Positions 24,754 through 33,700 of a DNA stretch of 64,000 nt are shown here, piece after piece; position 1 is the stretch's first letter, and each line of letters begins with the position of its first letter. The translations under genes were made by a program, and so were the position numbers. A model generated the notes under the pieces. That model was not told where the DNA came from and did no database searches. It saw only the letters and a program-made list of their open reading frames with translations. Location: the NCBI GenBank assembly GCA_021151825.1, contig JAGKWQ010000003.1:1-64000 (forward strand), given 5' to 3'. This DNA comes from Cellvibrionaceae bacterium (GTDB lineage: Bacteria; Pseudomonadota; Gammaproteobacteria; Pseudomonadales; Cellvibrionaceae).

Positions 24754-27327
24754 TTAATGCAGCACCACCACTTCGTTTTGCGACAAATTAAACGTACCGC
24801 TGCCACTAGTTACATTCACAACATCGGTTCCAACCGCACTGGTGTAAGCCGCATTCGCCAAACACAAATTCGGTACAGTAATAGTCGCTGCAGCACCACG
24901 ATTTACCGCGACAACTGCACAATCACTTCCCTCTTGCCGTTGGAATACCAGAATATCGGCAGTGGACCATCGTTCAGCATAAGTGCCGCGTTGAATAGCA
25001 ATACTGTTCTTACGCAAATTGGCTAATGAGCTAATCAAAGCATATGCCGGTGTTGACTGATTAAAAGACGGTTGTAGTTCGCGATTGTAAGGATCATGAC
25101 CGACCTGTCCATCGCCATTCGCCGTAAACCAGGTAGAGTTTTGTTCGGTGCCGTAATAAATTGTTGGAACACCGGGTAATGTCATCACCAATGCCATACC
25201 TAAATTCTGGCGCGCATCCGCAAAACTTTTTGCCATTCCTTTACCCGTTCCTCGATTGGTAGCACCTGTGGTTTGCAAATAAACACTAGTGCGGGTTGCA
25301 TCGTGGTTATCGAGGAAAATGGCCTGCTGGTCTTCGAAATTATTCATCGCACCAGGGCGAGAAAGAATATGGCTACTTAAATTAACCATGGTGATATTTC
25401 CCGCAATTGCATTTTCAATCGCATCGCGCAATTTAAAATCCAGCAATTCAGAACCGCGACGCTCATTCAGGAAACTCATTGATAATGAATCGCCAGAGCC
25501 CGCGTTATACCATTCGCCAAAAATATAAGTGTCCGCTTTTTTTGCACGTACAGCAGCACTGAAACGATTAATAAATGATGGCTCAATGTGTTTAATTGCA
25601 TCAATACGGAAAGCATCAACACCGTGATCCATCCACTTCAACGCAGCATCAATTAAATATTGATCGGCAATGGAATTGCTATTCGTGCCATGATTGAAAT
25701 CGGTGAGATTAAACAAACTTTTATTGCGGAACGACCAGGGATCATCCCATTCAGTGTTGCAAGTTGTTGCGGGGTTGGTATCACCACAATCGGAAATAGC
25801 ACCATTCGCGTGATACCAGGTATTTTTTCCGCTCGCAAAATCCGTCAGGAACGCGCCTTCTTTATACAGTGCACCAAATTCATATTGGTCATCTTGATTG
25901 GAATGGTTGAGTGCAATATCCAACACCAATTTCATGCCGCGCGCTTCCATTTGTGCATCGAGCTCGTCAACTAAAGCCCAATCGCCAAGATGCTCATCGA
26001 CAGCATAGAAATCACGTGCCCAATAACCGTGGTAACCACCTTCATTACCCACATTAATATTATCAACCAATGGTGTTACCCAAATTGCCGACACACCTAA
26101 TGATTGCAAATAATCGAGTTTGGAAATTAAACCGGCAATATCACCACCCCAATATTTTTTCCACTCACTTTGGGCACCGGCAGATTTCACAGTAGAGGTT
26201 GCTGCAGAATTGCTGCCGTTATCGTTAGCGGTATTGCCATTGGCAAAACGATCCACAAACACAAAATACATAGTGCGCGCGCGGAAATCATCTGCTGTTG
26301 CGACACTACTGCTTACGCTACTAATGGATGTTGAAACCGAAGAAGTTGAACCGGTAGAGCTTGAAGTAGTTGTGCCACAATTTGTGGCCAAATTAGCAGT
26401 AATGCTCACTAAAGTACGGGAACTGGTGTTGATGATAATTTTAGTCCAGCCATTAGCAGCCTGATCTGCAGCCGGGAATGCATCGCCCCAACCGCCATTA
26501 GGATCAACTTTAAAACGTGGGCCACCGCTGGCATCACCTGCAGAAAAATTGCGGCAAATTTCCAATTGATTGGCACCACTGGGAGTTGCAAATAAATCAC
26601 CTTCTACCCAGCCGTTGTGCGTACCGCGCAAATGAAATTGTGTTGATGCAACACTGGAAGAAACTGCTGCTGATGAAGCGGTTGATGAAAGGGAACTGCC
26701 TGTCAAAGAACTTGTTGAAGTCGCTGAGCTTGATGTTGTTGCACCACAATTTGCCGCAAGATTTTGTTGGGCAGTAATGGCTTTGGTTGATGAGTTAAAA
26801 CTGATTTTTACCCAACCTGCAGCAACCGTGTAATCCGCAGCAGGAACCGCATCACTGCCCCAGCCGCCATTAGGGTCGATTTTAAAACGTGGGCCACCGG
26901 TAGCATCACCACTCACAAAATTCTGACAACTTTCATAAACATCACTCGTGCCAACGCGAGTGAGTAAAGTTCCTTCGGCCCAGGAATTGAAAGTACCACG
27001 AAGATGATAATTAACACTCGCCGCTGAAGTGATGCTCCAATTTTTAGTATCGGTGAAAAATTTAATATTCCAGGTGCCCTGACCTACTGAAATATTGGAG
27101 CCATTGAGGCCACCAACGCCGTAACTTTCTGCCCAATTGCCATAACGGTCAAATTTGATGCTGCCCGCCGCTGTAAACACTACATTGGTTAATTCAACCG
27201 TATTCGTACCTGCCGCATTCATTGGCGTCGCGCCCCAACTATTATGCGTGCCGCGCAAATACCAATCGGCTTGCGCTCCGGCTGAGGTCATCAGCAAGAA
27301 TGAGAGAAGGATGTGTCTGTGTTTCAT
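24754..27327 (-). CDS. Secreted modular GH13 alpha-amylase-type glucanase
   Basis: The 857-residue protein has a signal peptide (residues 1-20, cut after AQA). Three related N-terminal modules start with YLRGTHNSW, YHLRGTFNSW and FHLRGTHNGW (about 21-100, 107-195 and 230-318); they look like starch-binding modules. Serine/threonine-rich linkers (196-229 and 319-343) separate them. The GH13 domain follows, with the nucleophile Asp576 (FRIDAIKH), acid/base Glu605 (FGEW) and Asp676 (LDNHD). The closest look is to CGTase/maltogenic-type amylases; exact product not inferable. Two matching palindromes lie upstream at 27400-27442, suggesting control by a LacI-type sugar regulator. Confidence 0.92.
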   Translation of the reverse strand: MKHRHILLSFLLMTSAGAQADWYLRGTHNSWGATPMNAAGTNTVELTNVVFTAAGSIKFDRYGNWAESYGVGGLNGSNISVGQGTWNIKFFTDTKNWSITSAASVNYHLRGTFNSWAEGTLLTRVGTSDVYESCQNFVSGDATGGPRFKIDPNGGWGSDAVPAADYTVAAGWVKISFNSSTKAITAQQNLAANCGATTSSSATSTSSLTGSSLSSTASSAAVSSSVASTQFHLRGTHNGWVEGDLFATPSGANQLEICRNFSAGDASGGPRFKVDPNGGWGDAFPAADQAANGWTKIIINTSSRTLVSITANLATNCGTTTSSSTGSTSSVSTSISSVSSSVATADDFRARTMYFVFVDRFANGNTANDNGSNSAATSTVKSAGAQSEWKKYWGGDIAGLISKLDYLQSLGVSAIWVTPLVDNINVGNEGGYHGYWARDFYAVDEHLGDWALVDELDAQMEARGMKLVLDIALNHSNQDDQYEFGALYKEGAFLTDFASGKNTWYHANGAISDCGDTNPATTCNTEWDDPWSFRNKSLFNLTDFNHGTNSNSIADQYLIDAALKWMDHGVDAFRIDAIKHIEPSFINRFSAAVRAKKADTYIFGEWYNAGSGDSLSMSFLNERRGSELLDFKLRDAIENAIAGNITMVNLSSHILSRPGAMNNFEDQQAIFLDNHDATRTSVYLQTTGATNRGTGKGMAKSFADARQNLGMALVMTLPGVPTIYYGTEQNSTWFTANGDGQVGHDPYNRELQPSFNQSTPAYALISSLANLRKNSIAIQRGTYAERWSTADILVFQRQEGSDCAVVAVNRGAAATITVPNLCLANAAYTSAVGTDVVNVTSGSGTFNLSQNEVVVLH

Positions 27328-27399
27328 AATGGTCTTTCCTTTATGCTTATGTTATTGGAAAGACTATTTGATGAAATAAACTGCAAACTCGCAAAGTGC

Positions 27400-27442
27400 T
27401 GCATACGTATTCAAATTTCAATTGCTGGTGAATACGTATGCA
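27400..27442. promoter_or_regulatory. Twin LacI-type operators upstream of the amylase gene
   Basis: TGCATACGTATTCA (27400-27413) and TGAATACGTATGCA (27429-27442) are exact reverse complements over 14 bp with a 15-bp spacer. Each is itself a near-palindrome around ATACGTAT. The central CG is typical of LacI-family operators. The distance between centres is 29 bp. The sites are 73-115 bp upstream of the amylase start and about 155 bp upstream of lapG, so amylase control is more likely. Confidence 0.65.
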
Positions 27443-27596
27443 ACTCACTTCATTCAACCCGCAATAAAATTTCACACGCCAATCAAGATTCAAGCGCGCA
27501 CCAATAAACAGCGACTATACTGCTATAACATTAACTGCTAAGCATATAACGCAATGAGATGTTTGATTTATAACACTTTGCTGCGAGTGCAACACT

Positions 27597-28301
27597 ATGT
27601 CGTTGTCACACTCTAGACGCTCTGGAATTTTATCGTTCGTCCGCCCTACTGCCAGGCATTGCTGGATATGCGCGGCGATTATGGTGTTGTTACTCAGCAC
27701 CCTCGTCGCCTGCGCAAATACCCAAAAAATGAAACGCTTGATGGAAGAGCGCTATGGTGGCGATGGTGTTGCCCTTTTGGAGCGCTGGGATCAGCTGATT
27801 GCCACAGAAAGCCAGCGTTCACCCATTGAAAAAATCAAACTGGTCAATCAATTTTTTAACCAGAATCTCCGTTATACGGAAGACCTGGTACTTTGGAAGA
27901 AGAGTGATTACTGGGCAACTCCATTGGAAACATTAGGTGTGCGCGCAGGTGACTGTGATGATTACGCCATCGCCAAATACCTTACCTTGTTGCGTATGGG
28001 CGTTCCCATTGAAAATTTGCGTTTGATTTATGTACGCGCCCAGGTCGGTGGAATACAAAGCAAAATTTTTCAGGCCCATATGGTATTGGGATATTACCCG
28101 CAACCCAATGCAGTGCCGCTCATTATGGATAGTTTGGTAAGCTCCATTGACCCCGCCACCCAGCGCCCGGATTTGCGCCCGGTATTCAGTTTTAACAGTG
28201 AAGGACTATGGGTGGGCAACCAGCAAACCGCAGCAGACCCTACCGCACGATTATCACGCTGGCGCGATTTGCTGGCACGGGCTCAAGAGGAAGGTTTTTA
28301 A
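27597..28301 (+). CDS. lapG: Periplasmic cysteine protease LapG
   Basis: LapG cleaves the N-terminus of LapA-type adhesins and so releases them from the cell surface. The 234-residue protein has an N-terminal hydrophobic segment ending in LVAC (Cys39), which could be a lipobox, and a transglutaminase-like cysteine protease (BTLCP) domain. The catalytic triad is visible: Cys120 in AGDCDDYA, His161 in FQAHMVLGYY, Asp178 in IMDSL. The acidic residues next to Cys120 match the calcium site known in LapG. lapD follows after 49 bp, and the adhesin with a LapG-type TAAG site is encoded nearby. Confidence 0.95.
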   Translation: MSLSHSRRSGILSFVRPTARHCWICAAIMVLLLSTLVACANTQKMKRLMEERYGGDGVALLERWDQLIATESQRSPIEKIKLVNQFFNQNLRYTEDLVLWKKSDYWATPLETLGVRAGDCDDYAIAKYLTLLRMGVPIENLRLIYVRAQVGGIQSKIFQAHMVLGYYPQPNAVPLIMDSLVSSIDPATQRPDLRPVFSFNSEGLWVGNQQTAADPTARLSRWRDLLARAQEEGF

Positions 28302-28350
28302 TCATGTTTTCTGTAACCTCTTTCATGCATTTGAGTAAAAGGCACAAGCA

Positions 28351-30255
28351 ATGTCACTAATAAAACAATTGTGGATTGGCATCATTACCATGCTGCTACT
28401 GGTATTGGGCGGTAATTTTGCAATAAGCACACTTACCGCAAAAACCTATTTGGAGGAGCAATTACGATTAAAAAATATCGATAATGCCAATTCACTGGCG
28501 CTATCGATTTCGCAATTACCCGAAAAAGATGCAGTGACATTGGAATTGTTAATTACAGCCCAATTTGATTCCGGCCATTACGAATACATTATTTTTCAGG
28601 ATGCTGACAAAAACCCGATTGTTGCGCGCAATTTTGAAAATGAAAAGATAGATACAGTCCCGGAATGGTTTGCCAAAAAAGTAAAGTTTGATGCAGCGCC
28701 CGGTATCGCCCAGGTACAAGATGGCTGGCAACAAGCAGGAACATTGATTTTAAAAAGCCATTCACGATTTGCGTTGGAAGCCTTATGGAAAAACACCCGT
28801 AATTTATTTGATTGGTTTGTATTTGTTACCTTGATCAGCGGCTTGATTGGCAGCCTGATCCTAAAATATATTTCGCGCCCGCTGGATGTTGTCGTAGATC
28901 AAGCTGAGGCCATCGGCGAGCGTCGTTTTATCGTATCGCAAGAACCTAAAACCAAAGAATTCCAGCGTCTGGTTCGCGCGATGAACACACTCTCCACCAG
29001 CGTTAAACACATGCTGGAAAAAGAAGCGCGGCAATTGGAGTTGCTGCGCCGCGATTCACAAACAGACCGGTTGACCGGATTAACAAACCGCACCCATTTT
29101 TTAAATTTACTGGAAGTGCAACTGACACGCGAAGATGCTGAAAAGCGCGGCATTCTGGCACTCGCCAGAGTCATGATGTTACAAGAACTCAACCAGCAGT
29201 TAGGGCATAACCAGGTCGACCAATTACTGCGTGCGATTGCCGGCGTATTTGCTGATCTCACCCAAAAATTTCCCGGCACTCATGCCGGGCGCTTGAATGG
29301 CAGTGATTTCTGTTTGCTAATTCCCACCGACACCCCCATTGATATTGTGAGTGCCGATATTTCACAGACATTAAATTTCCAATTGATTGCCGGTGGTTTT
29401 GACAAAATTGCCATACCCTTAGCGTTATGCGGTTTTACCAGCGGTGAAAAATCCAGCCAGGTGATGCACAAACTGGACGGCGCCCTTGCGCAAGCAGAAC
29501 TCAAAGGTAACCGCGCGGTAGTTGCCCATGACGAGCAGCGCGATTATACCCAGCACAATCTCAATGAATGGCGCAGCAGTATTGAGGCTGCACTAACCGC
29601 AGAAGAAATTCGCCTGGCCAGCTTTCCGGTAAAAAATACTGAAGGGAAATTATTGCACCAGGAAACAGCAGCGCGTTTGCGATTGGATAATGAATACCGC
29701 CCTGCCGGTTACTTTATGCCTTGGGCTGTTCGCTTAGGCCTGATGGCAAATATAGATCTGGCAGTGCTGAAGCTGGCCCTTAAACAAACGAAGTCCATCC
29801 AACAGGATCTCGCCGTCAATATTTCTGCGCTGTCGCTGTGTAATGTCCAGTTTCGCGAACAGGCAATTACACTGTTAAGCGAAAATCCGCTTGAAGCAAA
29901 AAAATTATGGTTGGAATTTCCGGAAATTTGTGTGTTGCGCCATCTGGAAGAATTGCGCGCGTTTATTGTTCGTTTACGCGCGCTGGGGTGTAAAGTCGGA
30001 TTAGAACACGTCGGGCTGGAATTTACCCAATTCGGTAAATTGCAGGATATGGGTTTACATTATTTGAAACTGGATGCTGCGATTACACGCTCAATTAATT
30101 CAAATACCAGTAGCCAGAGTTTTGTACAAAGCCTGTGCACCCTTGCGCATTCGTTGGGAATTCAAATTATTGCTGAAGGCGTTAGCAATGATGACGAACA
30201 AGTGGTGTTATTGAAAGTTGGTATGGATGGTTTAACCGGAACCCATATTAGTTAA
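28351..30255 (+). CDS. lapD: c-di-GMP receptor LapD (degenerate GGDEF-EAL)
   Basis: LapD is an inner-membrane receptor that binds c-di-GMP through its EAL domain and then sequesters LapG in the periplasm. The 634-residue protein has two membrane helices (about 7-27 and 152-172) around a LapD/MoxY-type periplasmic domain, then HAMP. The GGDEF site is degenerate (NGSDF, 316-320). The EAL domain is degenerate too (ETAARL for EAL, EHVGLE for DDFGTG), while 'LKLDAAI' and 'IIAEGV' remain. Loss of both catalytic sites is what defines LapD as a receptor. A terminator follows 6 bp after the stop. Confidence 0.95.
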   Translation: MSLIKQLWIGIITMLLLVLGGNFAISTLTAKTYLEEQLRLKNIDNANSLALSISQLPEKDAVTLELLITAQFDSGHYEYIIFQDADKNPIVARNFENEKIDTVPEWFAKKVKFDAAPGIAQVQDGWQQAGTLILKSHSRFALEALWKNTRNLFDWFVFVTLISGLIGSLILKYISRPLDVVVDQAEAIGERRFIVSQEPKTKEFQRLVRAMNTLSTSVKHMLEKEARQLELLRRDSQTDRLTGLTNRTHFLNLLEVQLTREDAEKRGILALARVMMLQELNQQLGHNQVDQLLRAIAGVFADLTQKFPGTHAGRLNGSDFCLLIPTDTPIDIVSADISQTLNFQLIAGGFDKIAIPLALCGFTSGEKSSQVMHKLDGALAQAELKGNRAVVAHDEQRDYTQHNLNEWRSSIEAALTAEEIRLASFPVKNTEGKLLHQETAARLRLDNEYRPAGYFMPWAVRLGLMANIDLAVLKLALKQTKSIQQDLAVNISALSLCNVQFREQAITLLSENPLEAKKLWLEFPEICVLRHLEELRAFIVRLRALGCKVGLEHVGLEFTQFGKLQDMGLHYLKLDAAITRSINSNTSSQSFVQSLCTLAHSLGIQIIAEGVSNDDEQVVLLKVGMDGLTGTHIS

Positions 30256-30260
30256 TGCGA

Positions 30261-30298
30261 AAAAAAATCCCGCCAGAGTGATCTGGCGAGATTTTTTA
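30261..30298. terminator. Bidirectional terminator between lapD and the small MYVKR gene
   Basis: Stem CGCCAGA / TCTGGCG (30271-30277 and 30282-30288) with a 4-nt loop extends into flanking A- and T-tracts on both sides. Confidence 0.85.
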
Positions 30299-30341
30299 TT
30301 GGGTTAACAATGTAGCGCTAAGTGATAAATGCAATGGTGAT

Positions 30342-30671
30342 TTATAAATGTAGTTGATCGCCATCATCCAATAAATAAACGCCCTGGCGTTTACCACGCA
30401 GCTCCCGCCGAGTAAGCAATTTATTTTGTGCAGCTTCAGGTAAATCCGTAAACCGGATCACACCTTGTTCAACTAACAAATTCACTACGTCTTCCAATAC
30501 CCGCGCCATGGTCTGGTCAGTTTGCTCCAGAGCCAATTGTTCAGCGGTTTTTTCGCCTTGAATAAATTGCAGCAACTCCGGTGCATCGTCCGCTATTTGC
30601 TCATTAAAATCCTGATCGGCTTGCTTACTCACGGCAATGACTTCACCGTTGTGGTTACGCTTTACGTACAT
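30342..30671 (-). CDS. Small conserved protein linked to Lap systems
   Basis: The protein has 109 residues from the ATG at 30671, preceded by a GGGGG-type ribosome site; an in-frame start at 30722 would overlap the terminator of lapA. It begins MYVKRNHNGEVIAVSKQ, is acidic, and ends VYLLDDGDQL. Similar short proteins are sometimes labelled 'tryptophan synthase beta-like', but nothing in it resembles an enzyme active site. It is transcribed from the lapA strand immediately behind the lapA terminator, so it may depend on read-through. Function unknown; placed here by context. Confidence 0.7.
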   Translation of the reverse strand: MYVKRNHNGEVIAVSKQADQDFNEQIADDAPELLQFIQGEKTAEQLALEQTDQTMARVLEDVVNLLVEQGVIRFTDLPEAAQNKLLTRRELRGKRQGVYLLDDGDQLHL

Positions 30672-30683
30672 AGTGCCCCCGCT

Positions 30684-30713
30684 AAAAAAATCCCGCTGTA
30701 ACGCGGGACTTTT
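30684..30713 (-). terminator. Terminator of lapA just ahead of the small gene
   Basis: Stem TCCCGC / GCGGGA (30691-30696 and 30703-30708), 6-nt loop. On the minus strand a run of seven T follows. It ends about 10 nt before the start region of the small MYVKR gene. Confidence 0.8.
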
Positions 30714-30749
30714 TTCATTCAAATATCACTGGCAATGAATCGCTAATTA

Positions 30750-33700
30750 TTAATCAGTAATCAACTTATTGTTGTTGAGTAACTGGGTAATAATTTGTTG
30801 GTCAGTCGTCGCACCAGAGTATGTGCTTTGCAGATTCACACCCTCCAATACAATTTGTTGCGTTTCCGCAGTGCTGGTGTAACTACCGCCAACACTGTGC
30901 GAGTCCGCACCAAATCCACCGGTATGGCTGATATGGATAATAGTATTGCTGCCGGAAACTTCAAAATGGAGGTAGTTGGCCAAATTGCCGGCACCATTAG
31001 AAGCACCAACAGATTCACCTTGCAATAAATCACGCAGGTCAAGTACATCACCACCGGCACCATTAGTACCCGCTGCCGCGGTAGCGAAATTCTGGATGGT
31101 ATCTACCGCCGGGGTGCCAGCTGCACCTTGATCGCCCAGCGACCACACAAATACATCCACAAAAGTCTCACCGGCATCGCCACCTTTCAGGAGATCATTG
31201 CCAGAACCGCCGGAAATGCGATCTGAGCCGCTGCCGGCGTTGATGGTGTCGTTACCGCTGCCCCCATTAATAACATCCGAACCATTACCTGCACTCAGGT
31301 TGTCATCGCCGGCACCGCCGTTAATGATGTTATTGCCATTGCTACCGTTAATGGTGTTATTACCACTGCCGCCCTGAATATATTCATTGGCAGAGCTGCC
31401 AGTGTAGCTGCCATGTTCAGTAGTAGTGATGTCTACCGTGGTGTAACCAGCCTTCAAAGTTACTACTGACGACACCGACGCCGTAGCACCGCCATTGATT
31501 TCAGTTGAAGTGACTTGCACCGTAAGATGGGTTGCATTGGTGGTGTAAGAACCCGGCAAATTCAATGTCAGGTTCGGCAAATCCGCTTCGGTAAATTGCC
31601 ACACACCGCCGCCCAGATTGGTTCCCGCATTAAAGCTTACGCCCGTTGGTACGTTGCTGACTTTAATCGACAGTGATTCAGAACCGTCCGTATCCACCAA
31701 CTTGGTGATGATAGGGAATTTCACACTGGTGCCACCGGTACCGTGGGCCATTGCTATCAGGGATTTACTGACAACCACCGACGGCGTACTGGCAGAACCC
31801 ACAGTGACATTAACGGTTGCCTTGGAGGTGAGCCCTTCCTGATCACTCACGGTATAGGTGAAGCGCGCCACACCTTCAAAGCCGGTAGTTGGCGTAAAGA
31901 TGACATGCGAACCAGACAGGCTCACTGTGCCATTAACCGCTTCCTGCACACTGGTTACGGTTAGTGCGTAGCCTTCAGGGTCAGAGTCATTTGCCAACAA
32001 TGTCGAAACAGGAATAGTGAGCGTTCCGTTTTGTGCCATCAACGCCGTGTCATTGACCGCGACCGGTGCATCGTTCACTGGCGTAACTTGTAGATTAACT
32101 GTTGCCGTCGCTGTGCCGCCTTTGCCATCCGTGATGGTATAGGTGAAAGAAGCCGCACCGTTGTAGTTGCTCGCCGGGGTAAATACGACATTCCCGCCAA
32201 CCAGAGCCACTGTGCCGTTAACCGCCCCTTGCACACTGAGGATACTCAGGGTATCGCCGTCTGGATCGGTGTCATTGGCCAACAGGCTACTGGCAGGAAT
32301 GGAGAGCGGAATATCTTCCACTACATTCATTATTGCTGCCTGATGGCTTGAATAGGTTGAGAACGGCTTGTAGGTTGCACCGGCGTTATCGCTAATCTCG
32401 GCCGAGAATACGGCGTTCCAACCTTGATCCCAGTAAACAATCTCCAATGTATGCACACCACCAGTGGCAATGGTGAATTGGGTGTGGGTGGTTGAGGTCG
32501 GTGTCTGGTTGGTTGCTACTTCGGCGACAACCACACCATCCACTTTGATCTGGTAACCGTCGTCCGAGTAAACCTTGAAGTTATAGGTTCCCGGTGCCAG
32601 CTCCACGAAACCGCGCATGCGAATAATGGCATCCGACGAGCTCGCCGGGTCATTGGTCAGACTTGCAGCATCGCTACCCAAAAAGGTTTGCAGGTTATTG
32701 CCGTAACCCAAACCATTATTGAAGACGTTACCGACGTTGTAATCGAGGCGGGTTGTGGTGAAAGTCGCCGTTGCAGCATGGCTACCAATAAACGAAAGTA
32801 CTTGGGACAGATTGTCCAGGTTGGGGCCATCAGTGCCCTGGCGATAGGAATAGTACTCGGAGAACAACCCGTGATTGACTGCCGATCCGGCGCCACTATC
32901 ATCATTCGCAACAGGTGGAGAGTTGAGTTTTTGCACGGTCACACTGGTGGTGGCGGTAGAGGTGCTGTGACCATCACTGATGGTGTAAGTGAAAGACGCC
33001 GGACCGTGGTAACCCGATGTCGGGGTGAACACCACATTACCACCAACAATACTGACGGTACCGTTAACCGCCCCTTGTACGGAAACGATAGAGAGGGTGT
33101 CACCGTCAATATCGGTATCATTACCCAGCAATTGCGCAGGTGTCAGGGTTAATACCGCATTCTGGTTTACGCTGGCAGTATCAGCCACAGCAACCGGACC
33201 ATCATTAGTGCCATTCACGGTGATGACAACACTGGTGGTCGTACCATCGATACTGGTCACAGTGAGGGTTTCGGTTTTGGTTTCGCCCTCTTTCAATGCT
33301 TGTACTGCCGGCTTGGTATTGTCGAGGGTATATACCCAGGAGCCAGACGCGTTAACAGAGAAGGAACCGTAAGTGCCCGGTGTATTGGTTTGTACCTGGA
33401 AAGCTTGCTCGCCAGCATCAGGGTCAACAATAGTTAAGGTTCCGCTTGCGGTGGTTTGTGCAGGAGTATCCTCTTTCACGCTACCCGCGCCTGTCCCCAA
33501 AATAGCCGGATCAGCTACCGGGTTGACGGTAATAGTCGCTGTGGCTGGTGTTGGATCTTCAAGGCCAAGATTATCGCGTGCCGCATAATCAAAGGTAGCG
33601 CTGCCATTCCAATTGGCATTCGGCTTAAAGTAAACGGGACCCGCAACCAAATCTCCCACACTGATTGCAGTGGTCATCAGGGAATCACTGTACAAGACAC

